From Stenotrophomonas beteli (GTDB lineage Bacteria; Pseudomonadota; Gammaproteobacteria; Xanthomonadales; Xanthomonadaceae), in the NCBI RefSeq assembly GCF_001431665.1, contig NZ_LLXV01000002.1, forward strand, positions 1 through 38,368: DNA of 38,368 bases, in the 5' to 3' direction. The position numbers were made by a program, and so were the translations under genes. The notes under the pieces are model-generated. The model saw nothing but the letters and a program-made list of their open reading frames with translations. It did not search any database and had not been told where the DNA came from. Positions 26,639-34,944 of the stretch are shown here, piece after piece; the first letter of the stretch is position 1, and every line of letters starts with the position of its first letter.

Positions 26639-26704
26639 AAAAAGGGGACGGAGGGAATTAAGCCGTTTGTGCCACTTGCGACTTAACCCCTCCGTCCCCT
26701 TTTT
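26639..26704. repeat. Second copy of the AAAAAGGGGACGGAGGG palindrome, telA/trpI junction
   Basis: The outer 17 bp (26639-26655 with 26688-26704) pair perfectly; the inner part is imperfect (AATTAAG against CTTAAC). It shares its outer sequence with the element at 6603-6666 and likewise lies between two convergent genes, 0 nt from the telA stop and 4 nt from the trpI stop. Terminal A- and T-tracts suggest bidirectional termination. Confidence 0.8.
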
Positions 26705-26708
26705 GTTG

Positions 26709-27596
26709 TCAGCGCAGTTGCTGGCCCAGCCAGTCGGCCAGCGCATCCACGCGCGCATCTGCCGGTCCGTCCGGCCGCGCCAGCACCCAGAAACCGCCGG
26801 TGGCGGCAAACCCCCACGGCGCGACCAGTCGCCCGGCGGCCAGGTCCTCGGCCACCAGCGGCTCGGGCGCGATCGCCGGGCCCAGCCCGGCCACCGCTGC
26901 CTCCAGCAGGTAGTACAGGTGCTCGAAGGCAGTACCCAGCTGCAGCTTCGAGGTGTCCAGATCGTGCGCTTGCGCCCACGCCGGCCACGCCTGTGGTCGT
27001 GAGCTGGTGTGCAGCAGCGTCTCCTGCAGCAGCGCCGAGGGCGGTACGTGCCGCAGGCGCTGCGCGGCCGGATGCGAGGGGGCCACCACCACGCCGACCC
27101 GCTCCGGCGCCAGCTCACGCACCTGCCAGCCCCGGGGCCACGGCCCCTGCGCCAGCAGCAGCACCGCATCCAGTGCGGCCTGCGCCTCGGTGAAACTGCC
27201 ATCCAGCGCCGACCACTGCAGGCGTACGCCGGGCAGGGCGGCCTGCAGAGCCGGCAGGCGCGGGATCATCCAGCGCGCCAGCACGCTCCCGCTGCAGCCC
27301 AGGACCAGCGCCGGGACCGCCGCCGGCCGCCGCAATTCGCGCACGCAGTCTTCGATGCCGCTGAAGGCCTGGCTGCACGCTGCCTGCAGCCGCGTGCCCG
27401 CCGCGGTCAGTCGCAGGCCGCGCCCGGCGCGCTGGAACAGTGCCAGGCCGAGATGGTCTTCCAGCAGCTTCAGCTGCCGGCTGACCGCACCGTGGGTGAC
27501 GTGCAGGTCCTGCGCGGCACGGCCCACACCGCCCAGTCGGGCGGTGGCCTCGAAGGCCCGTAGCGCGTTGAGCGGCGGAAGCGATGAGCTGCTCAT
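26709..27596 (-). CDS. trpI: LysR-type regulator TrpI, activator of trpBA
   Basis: In Pseudomonas, TrpI activates trpBA when indole-3-glycerol phosphate accumulates. The 295 residues closely resemble P. aeruginosa TrpI: LPPLNALRAFEATARLGGV, the winged-helix motif HVTHGAVSRQLKLLEDHLG (about 32-50), LLHTSSRPQAWPAWAQ, and FEHLYYLLEAAVAGLGPAI followed by APEPLVAEDLAAGRL. The gene is divergent from trpB with 97 nt between starts, the standard arrangement. ATG 27596 has AGGAAA about 10 nt upstream. A dyad in the gap overlaps its own -10, consistent with autorepression. Assignment over the related GcvA rests on sequence memory plus the trpB neighbour. Confidence 0.92.
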   Translation of the reverse strand: MSSSSLPPLNALRAFEATARLGGVGRAAQDLHVTHGAVSRQLKLLEDHLGLALFQRAGRGLRLTAAGTRLQAACSQAFSGIEDCVRELRRPAAVPALVLGCSGSVLARWMIPRLPALQAALPGVRLQWSALDGSFTEAQAALDAVLLLAQGPWPRGWQVRELAPERVGVVVAPSHPAAQRLRHVPPSALLQETLLHTSSRPQAWPAWAQAHDLDTSKLQLGTAFEHLYYLLEAAVAGLGPAIAPEPLVAEDLAAGRLVAPWGFAATGGFWVLARPDGPADARVDALADWLGQQLR

Positions 27597-27613
27597 GTGA
27601 GATTTCCTGACGG

Positions 27614-27629
27614 TATTCGCCAGATAATA
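27614..27629. promoter_or_regulatory. Candidate TrpI operator and trpI -10 element
   Basis: TATT-N8-AATA (27614-27617 and 27626-27629) is an interrupted dyad of LysR type. It is centred about 48 nt upstream of the predicted trpB transcription start and contains, on the minus strand, TATTAT (27629-27624), a likely trpI -10. Confidence 0.45.
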
Positions 27630-27633
27630 TCCA

Positions 27634-27662
27634 TTTTCCGGTCACAACCTGTGCGCTAGAGT
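27634..27662 (+). promoter_or_regulatory. Candidate trpB promoter
   Basis: TTTTCC (27634-27639) and TAGAGT (27657-27662) with 17 nt between. The -35 is weak, as expected for an activator-dependent promoter. The start would be near 27669, with ATG at 27694. Confidence 0.4.
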
Positions 27663-27693
27663 ATCCACCTGTCTCGAACCAGCGGTCGCTTCC

Positions 27694-28907
<1,214 letters not shown>

Positions 28908-28911
<4 letters not shown>

Positions 28912-29594
28912 ATTGCATGCTGCGCCATGGCGGCGCACTGGTGCTGGTGGTGGGGTTGGGCGCCTGTGCACCCCCTGATCCACCGGTGCTGGCACCTGCA
29001 CCGGCCGCACCGGCGGCGATTGCACCGGCCCAGCGCCCGGCCAGCAATGACGACCTGGCGCATCGCCCGATCAACGACGCCGCGGCCCCCGAGGCTGCGG
29101 TGCCCACCGACGCGGACAGTGCACCGGCCGTGGTTTCGGTGGCGCTGGATCATGCCGGCGAGGTGCTGATCGGCCAGCCGTTCAGCGAAGTACAGGCCGA
29201 CGGCGCCTGGCATTCGGCCGGGTTGCACGAAGCGACCGGTGGCCGCTGCGAGTACTACGAGCGCGGCACGCTGCCGGAAGGCGTGGCGATGATGGTGCAG
29301 GACGGCGACGTGGTCCGTTTCGACCTGGCCCCGATCGATGATTCCGGGCAGGTGGTGGTGCAGCCGGGGCCGTTCGGCCTGCGCCTGGGCATGCCGCGCG
29401 TGCAGGCACTGCAGCTGCTCCCGTCCGGGGTGACCGCGCAGCCCTACGGCGACGACCCGGAAGCCGGGGAGAGCCTGCTCTGGCAGGACCCCGGTTCGGA
29501 CCTGTCGATCCGCGTGGAGATCGTCGATGGCGTTGTATCGAGAATGTACTGGGGCGCCAGCGGCGCCGTTGACCTGATTGAAGGATGTACCTGA
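28908..29594 (+). CDS. Predicted lipoprotein of unknown function between trpB and trpA
   Basis: A 228-residue protein with a signal peptide ending in a lipobox, LGAC (C at about residue 22), then a Pro/Ala-rich linker (about 23-65) and a globular part (about 75-228). Recognisable stretches are [18 protein letters not shown] and [16 protein letters not shown], which look like two copies of a short motif with a (G/I)xPxxEVQ/MPRVQAL pattern. I do not recognise a family. The GTG at 28908 overlaps the trpB stop; an ATG at 28917 is an alternative that keeps the lipobox. The stop is 1 nt from the trpA ATG, so it is translated in the trpBA mRNA. A cell-envelope lipoprotein inside the tryptophan synthase pair is unexpected. 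Confidence 0.8.
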
Positions 29595-29595
29595 C

Positions 29596-30405
29596 ATGTC
29601 CGTTGAGCGTATCGATGCCTGTTTCGCCCGCCTGCGTGCCGCCGGCCGCAAGGCGCTGATTCCCTTTGTCACCGCCGGTGATCCCTCGCTGGAGGCGACC
29701 GTGCCGGTCATGCATGCATTGGTCGAGGCCGGTGCCGATGTGATCGAACTGGGCGTGCCGTTCTCCGACCCGATGGCCGATGGGCCGACCATCCAGCGCA
29801 GCTCCGAACGCGCGCTGGCGCGCGGTGCCGGCAGTCGTTACGTGTTGCAGGCAGTGGCGCAGTTCCGTGAGCACGACGCACAGACCCCGGTGGTGCTGAT
29901 GGGCTACCTGAACCCGGTGGAGATCCATGGCTACGCCGCGTTCGCCCAGTCGGCGGTGGCGGCGGGCGTGGACGGCGTGCTGGTGGTCGACCTGCCGCCG
30001 GAAGAAGCGGGCGAAGCGCAGCAGGCGTTCGAGGCGGCCGGCCTGGCGCTGGTGCTGCTGGCCTCGCCGACCACCAGCGAAGCGCGCGCCGACAAGCTGC
30101 TGGCGCTTGCCCGAGGCTACCTCTATTACGTGAGCTTTGCCGGTGTGACTGGCGCGTCGGAGCGGCTGGACAGCGATGCGGCCGGTGCACGCCTGCAGGC
30201 CCTGCGCCAGCGCGCTTCGGTGCCGGTGGTGGCCGGCTTCGGCATCAAGGATGCCGCCAGCGCCGCCACCATGGCCCGTCAGGCCGATGGCGTGGTGGTC
30301 GGCAGCGCGCTGGTGGCGGCGCTGGCCGATGCAGACTCGGCAGACGAGGCCGCCCGACGTGCCCGGGCTTTCCTCACCCCGTTGCGACAGGCGCTGGATG
30401 CCTGA
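29596..30405 (+). CDS. trpA: Tryptophan synthase alpha subunit
   Basis: Cleaves indole-3-glycerol phosphate to indole and glyceraldehyde 3-phosphate, passing indole to TrpB. The 269-residue TIM barrel carries catalytic E51 and D62 in IELGVPFSDPMADGP, LPPEEAGE and YYVSFAGVTGA, and the phosphate-binding GFGIKDAASA. ATG 29596 has AGGA 10 nt upstream (in the lipoprotein 3' end); an in-frame TTG at 29578 is rejected. A REP-type pair follows. Confidence 0.97.
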   Translation: MSVERIDACFARLRAAGRKALIPFVTAGDPSLEATVPVMHALVEAGADVIELGVPFSDPMADGPTIQRSSERALARGAGSRYVLQAVAQFREHDAQTPVVLMGYLNPVEIHGYAAFAQSAVAAGVDGVLVVDLPPEEAGEAQQAFEAAGLALVLLASPTTSEARADKLLALARGYLYYVSFAGVTGASERLDSDAAGARLQALRQRASVPVVAGFGIKDAASAATMARQADGVVVGSALVAALADADSADEAARRARAFLTPLRQALDA

Positions 30406-30407
30406 GG

Positions 30408-30474
30408 GTTGCGCCGGGCCATGCCCGGCGACGCAGGGCTGGAGTCGCATCCGCCGGGCACGGCCCGCCGCTAC
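30408..30474. repeat. REP/SMAG-type inverted pair after trpA
   Basis: The first unit has a GTTG head (30408-30411) and a perfect 8-bp stem CGCCGGGC/GCCCGGCG (30412-30419, 30423-30430). The second unit, inverted, ends in CTAC (30471-30474), the complement of GTAG. It begins 3 nt after the trpA stop and may set the 3' end of the trp mRNA. Confidence 0.7.
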
Positions 30475-30556
30475 CGGCGCTAAACGTACGTCCCAGCATG
30501 GTTTTTTCCGGTGGCCCACAGTTCGGCTAGGGGTGCACGGGCGGGGGAAGCGGAGC

Positions 30557-30562
30557 TAGACT
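30557..30562 (+). promoter_or_regulatory. Candidate -10 element of accD
   Basis: TAGACT at 30557-30562 would start transcription near 30569, 43 nt before the accD ATG. The -35 is not clear. The preceding stretch (30475-30550) is non-coding and has a T-run GTTTTTT near 30501-30507 and the palindrome ACGTACGT (30484-30491). Confidence 0.3.
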
Positions 30563-30611
30563 GTCCGCCTTTGCGGCCCCTGGGCCGCCCTGAACGGAAG
30601 TGTCCTCCCGC

Positions 30612-31487
30612 ATGAGTTGGCTCAGCAAGTTGATGCCGTCCGGCATCCGCACCGACAACACCCCCAGCAAGAAGCGCAGCGTCCCCGAGGGCCTGTGGGA
30701 AAAGTGCAGCAACTGCGGCAGTGCGCTGTACCGGCCGGAACTGGAAGAGAACCTGGAGGTCTGCCCGAAGTGCGGCCACCACATGGCGATCCGCGCGCGT
30801 GCGCGGTTGGCGGCGTTGTTCGACGCCGACAGCACCACCGAGATCGGTGCGCGCCTGGGGCCGACCGACCTGCTCAAGTTCAAGGACCAGAAGAAGTACA
30901 GCGAGCGCATCAAGATCGCGCAGAAGAACACTGGCGAGTACGACGCACTGATCGCCATGCGCGGCCTGCTCAAGGGCCGCGCGCTGGTGGCGTCGTCGTT
31001 CGATTTTGCCTTCATGGGCGGCTCGATGGGTTCGGTGGTCGGTGAGCGCTTCGCGCTGGCCGCGGAAACCGCTGTCGAGATCGGCGCACCCTACGTCTGT
31101 TTCTCGCAGAGTGGTGGTGCGCGCATGCAGGAAGGCCTGTTCTCGCTGATGCAGATGGCCAAGACCTCGGCTGCGCTGGGCAAGCTGCGCGAAGCCGGGC
31201 TGCCCTACATCTCGGTGCTCACCCACCCGACCACCGGTGGCGTGTCGGCCTCGTTCGCGATGCTGGGCGATATCAACATCGCCGAACCGCAGGCGCTGAT
31301 CGGCTTCGCCGGCCCGCGCGTGATCGAGCAGACGGTGCGCGAGAAGCTGCCGGAAGGATTCCAGCGCTCGGAGTTCCTGCTCGAGCACGGTGCCATCGAC
31401 CAGATCTGCGACCGTCGTGAGCTGCGCGACCGGCTGGCGGATCTGCTGGCGATGCTCGGCCGCCAGCCGGCGCCGGAGGTGGCTTGA
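30612..31487 (+). CDS. accD: Acetyl-CoA carboxylase carboxyltransferase subunit beta
   Basis: Transfers the carboxyl group from biotin to acetyl-CoA, together with AccA, to make malonyl-CoA. The 291 residues have the N-terminal zinc ribbon C32/C35/C51/C54 (CSNC, CPKC) and the crotonase-like core ([32 protein letters not shown]). ATG 30612 gives MSWLSKLMP, a typical AccD start. A GTG/ATG 12 nt upstream is not needed. The stop overlaps the glmM start as TGATG. Confidence 0.97.
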   Translation: MSWLSKLMPSGIRTDNTPSKKRSVPEGLWEKCSNCGSALYRPELEENLEVCPKCGHHMAIRARARLAALFDADSTTEIGARLGPTDLLKFKDQKKYSERIKIAQKNTGEYDALIAMRGLLKGRALVASSFDFAFMGGSMGSVVGERFALAAETAVEIGAPYVCFSQSGGARMQEGLFSLMQMAKTSAALGKLREAGLPYISVLTHPTTGGVSASFAMLGDINIAEPQALIGFAGPRVIEQTVREKLPEGFQRSEFLLEHGAIDQICDRRELRDRLADLLAMLGRQPAPEVA

Positions 31488-32848
31488 TGGGAGGCCGCAA
31501 GTACTTTGGTACTGACGGCATCCGCGGGCGGGTCGGGCAGGGCGTGATCTCGGCCGACTTCGTGCTGCGCCTGGGCAATGCGCTCGGCCGCGTCCTGGTG
31601 GCCCAGCGCGGCCAGGACGGGCGCCGGCCGATCGTGATCATCGGCAAGGACACCCGCATCTCCGGTTACATGTTTGAAGCGGCGCTGGAAGCCGGGCTGG
31701 TCGCTGCCGGCGTCGATGTGCAGCTGCTGGGCCCGATGCCGACGCCGGCCGTGGCGTTCCTGACCCGCACGCTGGGCGTGGATGCCGGCATCGTCATCAG
31801 TGCCTCGCACAACCCGCACTACGACAATGGCATCAAGTTCTTCTCCGCACAGGGCGAAAAGCTGGACGATGCCACCGAGCTGGCGCTGGAGGCGGCGCTG
31901 GACATCGCCTTCACCACTGCCGAATCGGAGAAGCTGGGCAAGGCCTCGCGTGCCCGTGAGGCGGTGGGCCGCTACATCGAGTTCTGCAAGGCCAGTGTGC
32001 CGCGTACGTTCGACCTGCGCGGCGTGCGCCTGGTGCTCGACTGTGCGCATGGCGCCACCTACCAGATCGCGCCGCTGCTGTTCCGCGAACTGGGCGCCGA
32101 AGTGATCGGCATCGGTGCCGAGCCCAACGGCGTCAACATCAATGCAGGCGTGGGATCCACCCATATCGACAACCTGGCGGCCAAGGTCCGCGAGACCCGT
32201 GCCGATCTTGGCATCGCCTTCGATGGCGACGGTGATCGGGTGCTGATGGCCGACGACCAGGGCAACCCGGTCGATGGTGATGATCTGCTGTACATCCTGG
32301 CGCGTGCGTGGAAGGCCGAAGGGCGCCTGCATGGACCGGTGGTGGGCACGCTGATGAGCAACTACGGCGTGGAAAAGGCCTTCGCCGACCTGCAGATTCC
32401 CTTCCTGCGCAGCAACGTCGGTGACCGTTACGTGCACCAGGCGCTGGTGGAGGGCGGTGGCGTGCTCGGCGGTGAAGCCTCCGGCCACCTGCTGTGCCTG
32501 GACCGGGCCACCACTGGCGACGGCATCATCAGCGCCCTGCAGGTGCTGGTGGCGCTGCGCAACAGTGGGCAGACCCTGCGGCAGGCCCTGAAGGGGCTGG
32601 TGCGTGTGCCACAGAAGACGGTCAACGTGCGCCTGGGCAACGTGTCGGCCAAGGCCACCGTGCAGGCCGAACGCGTGCAGTCGGCACTGGCCGACGCGCA
32701 GCAGGCGGTGGCCGGTCGCGGCCGTGCGTTCCTGCGCCCGTCCGGCACCGAGCCGGTGGTGCGGGTCACGGTGGAAGCCGATGACGCCGCGCTGATGCAG
32801 CAGACGCTGGACCGCCTGTCCGCGGCGGTCCGTGAAGCCGCCGCCTGA
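31487..32848 (+). CDS. glmM: Phosphoglucosamine mutase
   Basis: Interconverts glucosamine 6-phosphate and glucosamine 1-phosphate, the entry to UDP-GlcNAc, peptidoglycan and LPS. The 453 residues show [12 protein letters not shown] at the N-terminus, the phosphoserine S107 in [17 protein letters not shown], the metal loop DGDGDR at 246-251, and [11 protein letters not shown] near the C-terminus. ATG 31487 overlaps the accD stop by one base; the TTG just before it is rejected. The strong terminator at 32868 ends the accD-glmM unit, which couples fatty-acid and amino-sugar supply for the envelope. Confidence 0.97.
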   Translation: MGGRKYFGTDGIRGRVGQGVISADFVLRLGNALGRVLVAQRGQDGRRPIVIIGKDTRISGYMFEAALEAGLVAAGVDVQLLGPMPTPAVAFLTRTLGVDAGIVISASHNPHYDNGIKFFSAQGEKLDDATELALEAALDIAFTTAESEKLGKASRAREAVGRYIEFCKASVPRTFDLRGVRLVLDCAHGATYQIAPLLFRELGAEVIGIGAEPNGVNINAGVGSTHIDNLAAKVRETRADLGIAFDGDGDRVLMADDQGNPVDGDDLLYILARAWKAEGRLHGPVVGTLMSNYGVEKAFADLQIPFLRSNVGDRYVHQALVEGGGVLGGEASGHLLCLDRATTGDGIISALQVLVALRNSGQTLRQALKGLVRVPQKTVNVRLGNVSAKATVQAERVQSALADAQQAVAGRGRAFLRPSGTEPVVRVTVEADDAALMQQTLDRLSAAVREAAA

Positions 32849-32867
32849 GGCCGCTGCACATTCGCCC

Positions 32868-32905
32868 AACGAAAAACGCCCCGGAAAGCCGGGGCGTTTT
32901 TCGTT
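32868..32905. terminator. Bidirectional intrinsic terminator, glmM/deacetylase
   Basis: A 17-bp stem (32868-32884 with 32889-32905) around AAAG, with a GC-rich top (CGCCCCGG) and A/T tracts at both feet. Placed between convergent genes, it should stop transcription from both sides. Confidence 0.92.
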
Positions 32906-32928
32906 CAAGGGGCAGGGCAGCGTGAAAA

Positions 32929-33786
32929 TTACGGCCCCGGCACCATCTTCTTCTGGCGCGCCTTGAAGCCATTGAACAGCGGTGCGAGCAGCGGGTTGTA
33001 GCTCTGCGCGATGCGCTTGCGCAGCCAGCTTGCCGGCCGGTTGCGGATCGCGAAGCGGTAGATCCGCTCCGGATCGCCGCCGACCACGTTGCGTCCAAAC
33101 GGATGAGTGGTGTGCAGGTAGCGGAAGCCGTGCTCGCGCGCGACCTCGATGTGGTCCTGGTCAAAATCACCATAGGGCCAGCACAGCGTATCCGACACCT
33201 CGCCGAGCTTGTCGCGCAACACCTCGCGCGAGACTGCCAGGTCGTGGCTGAGGCCTGCGCGGCGCTGCGCGCGGTCCAGGTCATCGCGGCGCAGCCAGCG
33301 GGTATGGGTGTGGGTGTGGCAATGCACCTCGAAGGTACCGGCGGCGATCGCCGCACGCGCTTCGCTCCAGCGCATCATCACATCGTCGCTGCGGTTCTGT
33401 TCGTAGATCGCCGCTTCGCAGCCACGGTGGTCCGGGGTGGCCGGCAGCGACGCTCCGGCGACGCCGGCGTGCGGCCGCTCCGGGCCTTCACCCATCCAGC
33501 CGGTGACCACGAACACCACCGCGTGCATGCCGTACTTCTGCAGGATCGGGTGCGCGTAGACCCAGTTGTCGAGGTAGCCATCGTCGAAGGTGATCACGAT
33601 CGACTTGCGTGGCACCGGCCTGCCGGCCAGGAAACCGGCGTACTGGTCCAGCGTCAGCGAGGTCCAGCCGTTGCCGGCCAGCCAGGCGATCTGGCTTTCG
33701 AAATTCTCCGGTGACACGGTGATCATGCCCGGCGATGGACTTACATGGTGGTGCATCAGCACCGGTACGGTTCGCGCGTCAGCCAT
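32929..33786 (-). CDS. Polysaccharide deacetylase family protein (CE4/NodB-like)
   Basis: Metal-dependent de-N-acetylase fold, 285 residues. Motif 1 is TFDDGY (66-71, D68/D69). The motif 2 region is H155-C-HTHTH (157-161), where H157 and H161 fit the HxxxH metal pair. CWPYGDFD gives motif 3. No signal peptide is evident, so it probably acts in the cytoplasm on a lipid-linked or nucleotide-linked sugar, or is exported with help. The C-terminal part (about 225-285) is basic. ATG 33786 overlaps the upstream glycosyltransferase stop by 8 nt. The repeated HT codons arise from a 6-bp tandem repeat. The likely substrate is an N-acetylated sugar of LPS or another surface glycan (inference from neighbours). 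Confidence 0.87.
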   Translation of the reverse strand: MADARTVPVLMHHHVSPSPGMITVSPENFESQIAWLAGNGWTSLTLDQYAGFLAGRPVPRKSIVITFDDGYLDNWVYAHPILQKYGMHAVVFVVTGWMGEGPERPHAGVAGASLPATPDHRGCEAAIYEQNRSDDVMMRWSEARAAIAAGTFEVHCHTHTHTRWLRRDDLDRAQRRAGLSHDLAVSREVLRDKLGEVSDTLCWPYGDFDQDHIEVAREHGFRYLHTTHPFGRNVVGGDPERIYRFAIRNRPASWLRKRIAQSYNPLLAPLFNGFKARQKKMVPGP

Positions 33787-34924
33787 GTCCCAGCTCCTTC
33801 AGCCACTGGTGGTAATAGTGTTCGGTGGCCTCGCCGTGGCCAGCCGGGGTGAAGCGGTGTGCGCTGCGCATCCACTCCCAGCCGGCGCGGCCCATCTGCC
33901 GCCGTCGTTCCGGATCGTCCACCAGCAGGCGCAGGGCGCCGGTCAGGGCTGCATTGTCACCCAGGCGGGTGAGGATCGCATTGCTGCCGTCGACCACCAT
34001 CTCCGGTACGCCACCGACGCGGGTGGCCACAATCGGCACGCCGACATAGGCCGCTTCCAGGAACACGGTTCCGGCGGCCTCCTTGTGCGAGGCCAGCGCG
34101 AAGATGTCGAAGCCGGTCATCAACCGGCAGGCTCCGTCGCGGTAGCCCAGCAGGTGCACCTGCTGCTGCAGCCCGTGCTCGTCGCGCAGCGCCTGCAGCC
34201 GTTCCATCACCGGTTGGCCATCGCCGATCACCACCAGGTGCAGGTTGGGGTGGGTCCGGCACAGTGGAACCATCGCCTGCAGCAGATCGACATGGCCCTT
34301 GGGCTCACGCAGCACTGCCACGCAGCCCACCACGATGTCCTGTGCACCGAAGCCGAGCTCGGCGCGCACCTCGGCGCGCACCTCCTGCAGGCATTGCCAG
34401 GGATCATCCTTGCGGATATCGCTCCAGCGCGGCGGTACCGCGATCGGCGGCACGATGCCGATGCGTTCGGTGGGAATGCCGCGGTCAGCCAGCAGCTGCT
34501 TGACGAAACTGCTCACGGTCAGCACCCGGTGCGGCAGGCCGGTATAGGTGAGCAGCGAATTGACCGGGCTCATCAGGTGGCGCGAGCGCACCACCAGCGG
34601 CGTGCCTCCCAGCCGTGCACCGGCAGCGGCGATCAGCGCATCGCGGCGGCTGGTGGTATTGACCACGTCATAGCGCTCGCGCCGGACCAGGCGCGACACC
34701 GACCAGATCCCCCGCAGCAACCGTCCCAGTCCCCCCATGCGCAGGGTGTGCACGGTGAAGCCATCGTCGCGTGCCAGCGCGGCCAGGCGGGCATCGGGCT
34801 GGCACAGCAGCGACACCTCGTGGCCACGCGCACGCATCACCTGCATGTGGCGGAAAATATAGATCTCCTGCCCGCCCATTCCCTTGGCGGCTTCGGTGTG
34901 CAGGATGCGCAGCGGACGGTTCAT
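33779..34924 (-). CDS. Glycosyltransferase family 4 (GT-B fold)
   Basis: A 381-residue GT4-type transferase. The N-terminal Rossmann part opens ILHTEAAKGMGGQEIYI, the acceptor-side glycine motif. The C-terminal part has GCVAVLREPKGHVDLL and the EX7E nucleotide-sugar motif E282...E290 in KEAAGTVFLEAAYVGVP, then VGGVPEMV. It acts at the cytoplasmic face of the inner membrane. ATG 34924 has AAGGAT about 9 nt upstream; the frame is open further but lies over the sulfatase gene. A 12-bp exact tandem duplication encodes EVRA twice. With the deacetylase and YejM-like protein it probably builds LPS core or a related surface sugar; the exact linkage is unknown. Confidence 0.88.
   Translation of the reverse strand: MNRPLRILHTEAAKGMGGQEIYIFRHMQVMRARGHEVSLLCQPDARLAALARDDGFTVHTLRMGGLGRLLRGIWSVSRLVRRERYDVVNTTSRRDALIAAAGARLGGTPLVVRSRHLMSPVNSLLTYTGLPHRVLTVSSFVKQLLADRGIPTERIGIVPPIAVPPRWSDIRKDDPWQCLQEVRAEVRAELGFGAQDIVVGCVAVLREPKGHVDLLQAMVPLCRTHPNLHLVVIGDGQPVMERLQALRDEHGLQQQVHLLGYRDGACRLMTGFDIFALASHKEAAGTVFLEAAYVGVPIVATRVGGVPEMVVDGSNAILTRLGDNAALTGALRLLVDDPERRRQMGRAGWEWMRSAHRFTPAGHGEATEHYYHQWLKELGHG
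34358..34381. repeat. 12-bp tandem duplication inside the glycosyltransferase gene
   Basis: CTCGGCGCGCAC occurs twice in direct succession. It keeps frame and yields a repeated EVRA in a linker-like helical stretch. Confidence 0.7.
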
Positions 34925-34944
34925 GCGGAATCGATCCTTGAAGG

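Noticed and set aside
16450..26704. Genomic island or prophage around the flotillin-TelA block
   Set aside because: No integrase, transposase, attachment-site repeats, tRNA or composition shift; repeats found are of families used elsewhere in the window.
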